From contig JAAZYG010000044.1 of NCBI GenBank assembly GCA_014239775.1, positions 1 to 33,983 on the forward strand: a stretch of DNA of 33,983 nt, given 5' to 3'. The position numbers were made by a program, and so were the translations under genes. The notes under the pieces are model-generated. The model was not told where the DNA came from, did no database searches, and saw nothing but the letters and a program-made list of their open reading frames with translations. Source of the DNA: Candidatus Uhrbacteria bacterium (GTDB lineage: Bacteria; Patescibacteriota; Patescibacteriia; UBA9934; GWF2-40-263). How positions within the stretch are numbered: the stretch's first letter is position 1; the number at the start of each line of letters is the position of its first letter. Positions 27,485-33,983 of the stretch are shown piece by piece.

Positions 27485-29046
27485 AAAGCAAAAGAAACCC
27501 AGATCAAGCAGGCCACAGTTTAGAACAAGAAAAAAGTGAATCATTAATTGGAAAGACTTTCCATGAAATTATTTTTGATACAAAACAACAAACTGGAGTA
27601 AATAAAACAATATTTTTTGTTAATGGAACAGATGAACATAAAATCATGTATCTTGATCCGGCATTTTCAAGCCACATTGAAGAAGGTAAAGAATATTCAG
27701 TAGAAATAACACAAGACACTCGTCCAGATAAAAATAAAACAGGTGAAAGAAAAGGTAAATTATTTGTAAAAATAATAGCAGAGGACGGTGTGCCCTTTAA
27801 AGCAGAAGCTGCGCGTAAAATACCTCTACCAATTGAAATAAAAAAAGAGGAAGGAAGTGTATTGGTTATTGAAGCAGAGATTCCCTACAACAAAGAAGGT
27901 GGACCACTTGTACCTGATATAAAAAAATTTGAACTTTTCACACTTGACGAACATACACTTAAAATACTTCATAAAGTTGCAGGTGCTGTTGAACAAAACT
28001 TACCCCTGCTACTTGAAGGAGATACAGCTGCAACAAAAACCAGTGCAATAGAGTACCTTGCGGCAGTAACAAACAATGAAGTTATACGACTTAACTTAAG
28101 TGGACAAACAGATACATCAGAACTAATCGGTAAATTCGTACCAAATGACGGTGAAATACAGATGGAATTTGAAACACTTTTAAAAAACACAGAAACTCTT
28201 CAACCAATCTCAAGAAATATAGTGGAACAAGCAATGAATGAAGGTAGAGAGCTTACAAAAACAGAATCACAACTCATAGCGACAAATGAAGGATTACAAA
28301 TTGCAGAATGGAGATGGCAAGACGGAGCTGTACCACACGCAATGAAAACTGGAGCATGGCTTATTTTAGATGAATTTACATTTGCAGATCCAAGTGTACG
28401 TGAAAGATTAAATTCAGTTCTTGAGCGTGGAAAAAGTATTGTATTATCTGAAAATGGCGGTGTTAAAATTGGACCTGGTGGAGACCATGAAATAGACGAA
28501 CGTTTTCGAATATTTGCAACCACAAACCCAGCAGATTTTGGAGGTCGTATACCATTAACACCAGCAGAGGCAAGACGTTGGTCAAGATATATGTATGTTA
28601 AATCACCCTCAAAAGAAAGCTACATTGCAATGATGAACTTTATTGCATTTGGAAAACAGCCTAAAGTCACAATAAAAGGCCAAGAATATAAGGCAGATAA
28701 CATAGAGCCGGTTTACAAAAAACTACGTAGAATTCCAGATTTTAGAAAAAAAATAGAACAGATTGCAGCATTTCACAGTACAGTTGAAAAATTTGCCAAA
28801 GAAAAATCTATAGGGAAAAGTAGAAAAAGACCTTATGTTTTTACTAGAGACAACCTAATAAATCTACTTGAATTTTTAGAAAAGAAAACTATTTTAGACA
28901 GAAAAACTGGACGAAGAGAAGATGCACAACAAAATCCAAGTAAATTCCTACAACGAGCACTAGAAGAAACTTATTTTGATTTCATTGTAGATGAAGATGA
29001 TAGACAAAAAGTAAAAGATGCTTATTATGCATCAGTAACAAGTTAG
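27481..29046 (+). CDS. MoxR/AAA_5-type AAA+ ATPase
   Basis: P-loop LLEGDTAATKTSA, RLNLSGQTDTSELIGKFV, Walker B AWLILDEFTFADPSVRERLNSVLE, sensor 1 IFATTNPADFGGR. Start at 27481 is preferred over 27442 because of the 4-nt overlap. Confidence 0.85.
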   Translation: MKSKRNPDQAGHSLEQEKSESLIGKTFHEIIFDTKQQTGVNKTIFFVNGTDEHKIMYLDPAFSSHIEEGKEYSVEITQDTRPDKNKTGERKGKLFVKIIAEDGVPFKAEAARKIPLPIEIKKEEGSVLVIEAEIPYNKEGGPLVPDIKKFELFTLDEHTLKILHKVAGAVEQNLPLLLEGDTAATKTSAIEYLAAVTNNEVIRLNLSGQTDTSELIGKFVPNDGEIQMEFETLLKNTETLQPISRNIVEQAMNEGRELTKTESQLIATNEGLQIAEWRWQDGAVPHAMKTGAWLILDEFTFADPSVRERLNSVLERGKSIVLSENGGVKIGPGGDHEIDERFRIFATTNPADFGGRIPLTPAEARRWSRYMYVKSPSKESYIAMMNFIAFGKQPKVTIKGQEYKADNIEPVYKKLRRIPDFRKKIEQIAAFHSTVEKFAKEKSIGKSRKRPYVFTRDNLINLLEFLEKKTILDRKTGRREDAQQNPSKFLQRALEETYFDFIVDEDDRQKVKDAYYASVTS

Positions 29047-29065
29047 ATAATTTTTTAACAAAAAG

Positions 29066-29089
29066 AAAACACCCGAAATATGGGTGTCA
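29066..29089 (-). terminator. Minus-strand terminator-like hairpin
   Basis: Minus strand ACACCC-ATATTTC-GGGTGT followed by TTTCTTTTTGTT. Confidence 0.55.
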
Positions 29090-29240
29090 AGGGTGTTCTC
29101 TACTATATATTAATTTTGGCTTTTTACTGACCAGTGACTTGGATATCGTCACAAATACTGATTGCGGTAGGAATGGGTACCTTTCCGGAATCATAGGATG
29201 TATTTCATATAATTCTATTATATATGAATCATGTTACAGC

Positions 29241-29299
29241 TTATATATAATATTATTATATAAAGTTATTATTATATATAACGTTATTGTTATATATAA
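29241..29299. repeat. AT-rich palindromic/tandem repeats
   Basis: Three exact copies of the palindrome TTATATATAA at 29241-29250, 29272-29281 and 29290-29299. The last two sit in adjacent imperfect 18-bp units GTTATTATTATATATAAC / GTTATTGTTATATATAAT. Confidence 0.85.
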
Positions 29300-29442
29300 T
29301 CAACATCTGCATCCATGCACACATCCGAAACAGTAAGCAGCCATTCAATTATCTTGTTAAATCGTACAGCAGCAAACACATGCCATTTCCTCCATCAAGT
29401 GTCTATCTGTTTCTTCTTTCATTATAGTAGCGAACAAAAAGT

Positions 29443-29471
29443 ATAATACCATAAAGACACTCTTTTGTCAA
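29443..29471 (-). promoter_or_regulatory. Sigma70-type promoter on the minus strand
   Basis: TTGACA (complement 29466-29471), 17-bp spacer, TATTAT (complement 29443-29448). Confidence 0.72.
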
Positions 29472-29481
29472 GAGTGTCTTT
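29453..29481. terminator. Hairpin downstream of tyrS, overlapping the promoter -35
   Basis: AAAGACACTCTT-TTGTC-AAGAGTGTCTTT, 12-bp perfect stem. Confidence 0.65.
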
Positions 29482-29544
29482 ATTGTTATAAACCTAAAAT
29501 AGGTAACTTTGCTAACTTAAGCGAAATTAATAAAATTTTTTTTG

Positions 29545-30741
29545 TCAAACTAGCCGAACAAAACCTCTTTTTCCCTTCTGAAGCAACTGGCCGGGTTCCA
29601 CAGATTGTCCACCATCTACAACAACCTCCCCATCAAGCTTAACACCTTTACCCTCTATTAAACGTCTAGCGTCGGATTTAGATTTTGCCAATTTTGAATC
29701 AACTAACACATCTACAATATTTGAGCCTGATTTCATTTTATACTCTGCAATATCTTCTGGAGTAGTGTGCTCCTTAAATAATTGATCAAACCTATCAGAT
29801 GCAGACTGAGCTTCACTTTCATTAAAAAATGACTCCACCAAACAACGTGCCAACCTGGCTTTTAGATCTCTTGGGTTTGTGCCACCGGCTAATTCTTTTT
29901 CAATCAAATCAATCTCCTTAATTTCAATGTTAGTAATAAGCTCAAAACCTGAAACAATCAGCTCATCTGGCCAACTCATAACCTTACCAAACATATCATC
30001 AGATGAATCTCCCAACTTAATCATATTACCCTCACTCTTACCCATCTTTTTTCCTGTAGGATCAACTAATAATTTTGTTGTAAGTACGAACTTTTCTTTT
30101 TTATTAATTGCTTTCATCAATGTCCTACCAGCCAACATGTTAAACATCTGATCATTACCGCCCAATTCACCATCTACATCCATTGCAACACAATCATAAC
30201 CTTGCATTAATGGATACATAAACTCATGAAGATAAATTGGCTTTTCTTCATCCATTCTCTTCTCAAACATGTCGCGTGTAAGCATTTGTTGAACAGTAAA
30301 ATGAGATGATAACTCAACAATTTCTTCAAATGTAAGCTTAGCTAACCACTCACTGTTAAATCTTATCTCTGCCTTATTTTTACTATCAAAATCTATCAAC
30401 TTTGATGCTTGTTTTTGATAATTTTTTGCATTTTTAAGAACTTGTTCTCTAGTCAAACGCACTCTAGTTGATGACTTATCAGTTGGATCACCTATCATTC
30501 CAGTAAAATCCCCTATCAATAGAATAAGTTTGTGACCCAAATCTTGGAATTGACGCATCTTCCTCAAAAATATTCCATGACCAATATGTAAATCTGGCCC
30601 TGTAGGATCAACACCAACATATAATGTAAGCTGTTTACCTTCTTGTAAACGTTTTTCTAAAAATCGTCTATTTGGATAAATATTCTCAACTCCTCTATCC
30701 AGTATTTCACTTATTTTATTTTTATCTGTAGATATTTTCAT
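29545..30741 (-). CDS. tyrS: Tyrosyl-tRNA synthetase
   Basis: VGVDPTGPDLHIGH, GGNDQMFNMLAGR, KKMGKSEGN, C-terminal S4-like domain. Confidence 0.96.
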   Translation of the reverse strand: MKISTDKNKISEILDRGVENIYPNRRFLEKRLQEGKQLTLYVGVDPTGPDLHIGHGIFLRKMRQFQDLGHKLILLIGDFTGMIGDPTDKSSTRVRLTREQVLKNAKNYQKQASKLIDFDSKNKAEIRFNSEWLAKLTFEEIVELSSHFTVQQMLTRDMFEKRMDEEKPIYLHEFMYPLMQGYDCVAMDVDGELGGNDQMFNMLAGRTLMKAINKKEKFVLTTKLLVDPTGKKMGKSEGNMIKLGDSSDDMFGKVMSWPDELIVSGFELITNIEIKEIDLIEKELAGGTNPRDLKARLARCLVESFFNESEAQSASDRFDQLFKEHTTPEDIAEYKMKSGSNIVDVLVDSKLAKSKSDARRLIEGKGVKLDGEVVVDGGQSVEPGQLLQKGKRGFVRLV

Positions 30742-30761
30742 ACTAAATTAAATATAAACGA

Positions 30762-32132
30762 CTATTCGCCCTTTATCAATGAAATTATTTTATCTCTATG
30801 TTTTTCCATACTCTCACGATCAACACTCTCTAAATTTAAACGTAATTTAGATTCTGTGTTTGAAGCACGCACATTAAACCAATAATCCTCATATGTTATA
30901 GATATTCCATCTAGCTCATTTAATTCCCCATCTGAATACTGATCCTTTATTCTTGCAATAGTACCCTCCTTATCATCCACCTCAAAATTTATCTCACCTG
31001 AATGTACATACCTTGCATCAAGTAGCTCAACAATTTCAGACAAATCTTTACCTAGTCTTGTAATTTCTTGCAAAATTTGTGCTGCAACTGTAACAGGACC
31101 TTCATATACCCCTGTTTTAAATTCATAGAAAAAATGACCAGAAGACTCACCACCAAACGGCGCATTTACATCTCTCATCTGCTCTTTTATTAATGAATGT
31201 CCAACACGTGTTACAGACGGAATACCACCAGATTCTACAATCATATCTTCTGTAATCTTTCCTGGTCTTATGTCATAACAAATTGTAGCACCTGGATGAT
31301 CACGTAAAACTATTTGTGATAAAAGACCACGCACAACTGAAGGTGTGACTTTTTTGCCTTTGTTATCAACAAAAAAGATCCTATCACCATCACCATCTGT
31401 AGCAATGCCTAGATCGGCCCCAAGTTCAACAACCTTTTTCTCTAAATCTTTTGTATTTTCTGGTTTGAACGGATCAGCTTCATGATTAGGAAAAGTTCCG
31501 TCTAATTCCCAGTACATTCTTGTCACATCAACATCGATCATCTTAAACAACTCATCCAAATATTGAGCACCCATTCCATTTGCACTATCAGCTACTATTT
31601 TAAACTTTTTGATTGAATGTTTGCCAGCATGCTCAAACTCTTTTTCTGCAGATTTCTTTACCACTCCACCAACCTTCTCTATTTCCCCTATTACATTTGC
31701 TGTATCAAATAAATCTGCTTCAACTAAATCAGCAATATCTAATATTCCCGTGTCACCGCTTACAGGAATGGCATTTTCACGAGTTAACTTAAAACCATTA
31801 TAGGCAGCGGGATTGTGTGAAGCTGATACCATAATACCTCCATCTGCACCTAAATCACCTACACCAAAATAAAACGCAGGAGTCGAAACCAGACCAATAT
31901 CCAGCACCTTCACACCAGACTCAACGAGCCCTTCCATTAACTCAGTTTGATAGTTTATAGAACTCTTTCTCATGTCACGACCAACAACTACTGTAATTTG
32001 CTTATTTGGAACTTCTTTTTGACGTAAAATAGCGTAAGCTTTTCCTATTTTTTTTGCTAATTCTGGCGTAATTTCCGTATCTACTAAACCACGGATATCA
32101 TACTTCTTAAAAATGTGTCTTGGTATCACCAT
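30762..32132 (-). CDS. Phosphomannomutase/phosphoglucomutase
   Basis: FKKYDIRG, GIMVSASHNPAAYNGFKL, ATDGDGDRIFFVD, FGGESSGHFFY. Confidence 0.95.
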   Translation of the reverse strand: MVIPRHIFKKYDIRGLVDTEITPELAKKIGKAYAILRQKEVPNKQITVVVGRDMRKSSINYQTELMEGLVESGVKVLDIGLVSTPAFYFGVGDLGADGGIMVSASHNPAAYNGFKLTRENAIPVSGDTGILDIADLVEADLFDTANVIGEIEKVGGVVKKSAEKEFEHAGKHSIKKFKIVADSANGMGAQYLDELFKMIDVDVTRMYWELDGTFPNHEADPFKPENTKDLEKKVVELGADLGIATDGDGDRIFFVDNKGKKVTPSVVRGLLSQIVLRDHPGATICYDIRPGKITEDMIVESGGIPSVTRVGHSLIKEQMRDVNAPFGGESSGHFFYEFKTGVYEGPVTVAAQILQEITRLGKDLSEIVELLDARYVHSGEINFEVDDKEGTIARIKDQYSDGELNELDGISITYEDYWFNVRASNTESKLRLNLESVDRESMEKHRDKIISLIKGE

Positions 32133-32138
32133 ATTTCT

Positions 32139-32167
32139 TTGACTCGTTAATAAAAAATGAGTACAAT
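32139..32167 (+). promoter_or_regulatory. Sigma70-type promoter for lemA-htpX-clp
   Basis: TTGACT, 17-bp spacer, TACAAT, about 32 nt upstream of the lemA ATG. Confidence 0.65.
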
Positions 32168-32199
32168 TTAAGTATAAAATTCACTAAAAACCATAAATT

Positions 32200-32751
32200 A
32201 TGGAGCTTATTTTGATTATTATTGTAGCACTGATATTTGGTGCGTTTTGGCTCATTCTAACATATAATGGATTAGTTAGTGTAAAACATCGTGTTGATGA
32301 AGCATGGTCTGACATTGAAGTGCAATTAAAACGTCGTTATGACCTTATTCCAAACATTATTAACACAGTAAAGGGGTATGCCAAACATGAAGAGAATGTT
32401 TTCACAAAAGTAACAGAAGCACGTGTAGCTGCAATGGGATCAAAAACAATGGATGATCATGCAAAAAATGAAAACATGCTTTCAAATACATTAAAATCAC
32501 TTTTTGCAGTTGCTGAGAACTATCCACAACTTCAAGCTTCTGATAATTTCCTACACTTACAACACGAACTTACAGACGCGGAAGATAAAATCCAAGCATC
32601 AAGAAGATTTTATAACAGCAACACAAGAAACTACAACATAAAAGTACAGGTCTTCCCTACAAATCTTATTTCTGGAATGTTTGGTTTTACAAAAAAAGAG
32701 TATTTCGATGCTCCTGATGTAGAACTAGAAAAACCAGAAGTAAAATTCTAA
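32200..32751 (+). CDS. lemA: LemA family protein
   Basis: TM start then YNGLVSVKHRVDEAWSDIEVQLKRRYDLIPNIINTVKGYAKHEENVF; followed by htpX. Confidence 0.95.
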   Translation: MELILIIIVALIFGAFWLILTYNGLVSVKHRVDEAWSDIEVQLKRRYDLIPNIINTVKGYAKHEENVFTKVTEARVAAMGSKTMDDHAKNENMLSNTLKSLFAVAENYPQLQASDNFLHLQHELTDAEDKIQASRRFYNSNTRNYNIKVQVFPTNLISGMFGFTKKEYFDAPDVELEKPEVKF

Positions 32752-32761
32752 GCACATTGAC

Positions 32762-33645
32762 ATGTATCAACAAATTGCTGCAAACAAAAGAAAGACCTGG
32801 ATACTAATATCTCTCTTTACAATAGTAATTCTAATGCTTGGATGGATATTTGGAGAATGGATGGGTGATGTAAGTGCAGGTATAATTCTTGCAACAATGT
32901 TCTCTGTAATAATGACGCTTTTTGGTTATTACCGTGGAGATAAAGTTGCATTATTTACATCTGGTGCAAAACCTATCAAAAAATCTGACAGTCCTGAACT
33001 GTATAGACTTGTTGAAAACTTATCTATTGCATCAGGCCTACCAACACCAAAAATATATTTAATAGACGACACGTCTCCAAATGCATTTGCAACAGGAAGA
33101 AAGCCAGAATACGCGTCGGTTGCCGTAACTACAGGCTTGCTGAAAATGCTAACAAAACAAGAACTCGAGGGAGTGTTAGCACACGAAATGTCACACATAA
33201 AAAATTATGACATTAGAGTGATGACGATTGTTGTAGTGCTTGTTGGTGTAGTAATGCTTTTATCAGACTGGCTTATGAGATCATTTATCTTTGGTCGTAA
33301 TAACTCAGATTCAAAAAATTCTGGAATACTTATGATAATAGGACTTGTCCTTGCGATTCTGTCACCAATCTTTGCACAACTAATAAAATGGCTGTGTCAA
33401 GATCACGAGAATATCTAGCAGATGCATCAGGAGCACTACTAACAAGATATCCTGACGGATTGGCTGGTGCACTAGAAAAAATTGCAAAGTTTGATCAACC
33501 GTTAAAAAAAGCAAATCATGCAACAGCACACATGTTTCTGGCAAATCCATTTGATCCACATGTAACAAAAAAATTTGAATCATTGTTTTCAACTCACCCA
33601 CCCATCAAAGACAGAATTGCTAAACTTAAAAAAATGGGTGCATAA
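32762..33645 (+). CDS. htpX: HtpX-like M48 protease, coding sequence split by a -1 frameshift near 33382-33390
   Basis: ORF 32762..33418 carries LAHEMSHIKNYD; ORF 33388..33645 in the -1 frame carries SRSREYLADASGALLTRYPDGL and the C-terminus. Shifting -1 at ATA-AAA-TGG restores QLIK-MAVSRSREYLADAS. Confidence 0.85.
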
Positions 33646-33651
33646 AAATAT

Positions 33652-33983
33652 ATGTCACATGACATAGTAGATAAATTTTCATCACATCTAAAAAATGTTC
33701 TTACAAGAGCACTGTGTTTTGTGGTTGAAATGAATCAAAAAACAATACAACCAGAACATCTACTATGGGCACTGGCAACCGAAAAAGGATGCATAGGTTC
33801 AGAAATAATAAAAAAAGTAGATATTAAAACGGTGCACCTAAAAAAACTAGTTGGTGCTAAAGCAAAAATTTCAAACTCACTTCCTGAACCTGATCAAATC
33901 ACACTTCACCTATCGGATGATTCCAAAAGAATAGTTGAAAAAGCTGTTTTAACTGCAAATATATATAACCACAAATATGTTGG
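33652..33983 (+). CDS. Clp N-domain protein, probably ClpC/ClpA ATPase N-terminus (partial)
   Basis: Open to window edge: MSHDIVDKFSSHLKNVLTRALCFVVEMNQKTIQPEHLLWALATEKGCIGSEII...LSDDSKRIVEKAVLTANIYNHKYVG, matching the two Clp-N repeats. Confidence 0.85.
   Translation, partial: MSHDIVDKFSSHLKNVLTRALCFVVEMNQKTIQPEHLLWALATEKGCIGSEIIKKVDIKTVHLKKLVGAKAKISNSLPEPDQITLHLSDDSKRIVEKAVLTANIYNHKYV

Noticed and set aside
29139-29336. 65-aa plus-strand ORF MDIVTNTDCGRNG...
   Set aside because: Spans the AT repeat, low complexity (Ile/Tyr), no SD. The minus-strand promoter and terminator better explain the region.
29071-29436. Assignment of the orphan transcript to RNase P RNA, tmRNA, 6S or SRP RNA
   Set aside because: Size is compatible with some of these but conserved signatures (e.g. 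GAGGAAAGUCC, tRNA-like TΨC end, SRP GGAAGGAAGCAGCC) are not visible.
1-33983. UGA recoding (genetic code 25 of Gracilibacteria/SR1)
   Set aside because: TGA serves as a normal stop (e.g. thyA, 27047..27484), GGN is used for Gly, and no conserved protein is interrupted by in-frame TGA.
1-33983. CRISPR arrays, prophage or IS elements
   Set aside because: No regularly spaced repeats, transposase, integrase or terminal inverted repeats were seen; the few repeats are local and short.

Overview
This is a 34 kb AT-rich bacterial chromosomal window. Its gene style (compact operons, TGS-less ThrS, LemA/HtpX, baseplate-J-like membrane protein, many orphan proteins) looks like a Patescibacteria/CPR genome; that lineage call is an inference. 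From left to right it contains: a dTMP/pyrimidine-nucleotide cluster (dCMP-deaminase-like fragment, RibD_C/DHFR-like reductase, ThyA-family protein, dUTPase, dTMP-kinase-like); two multipass membrane proteins; gatB; miaA and miaB; orphan proteins; thrS behind a T-box leader; an EEP-family hydrolase; a baseplate-J-like anchored protein; dnaE; pheT, pheS and rseP; a metallopeptidase-VWA / orphan / MoxR-type AAA+ operon; tyrS; a phosphohexomutase; lemA; htpX split by a -1 frameshift; and the start of a Clp-N protein. No rRNA, tRNA or CRISPR array was recognised. The observations most worth a second look are: (1) a ThyA homologue whose dUMP-selecting Asn is Asp, as in dCMP (hydroxy)methylases; (2) an unannotated minus-strand transcription unit at about 29071-29471, with a near-consensus promoter, a terminator, AT-palindrome tandem repeats and tiny Cys-rich ORFs; (3) a T-box with a complete antiterminator upstream of thrS; (4) a -1 frameshift in htpX that separates the zinc ligands; (5) a peptidase-VWA plus atypical-P-loop AAA+ operon.
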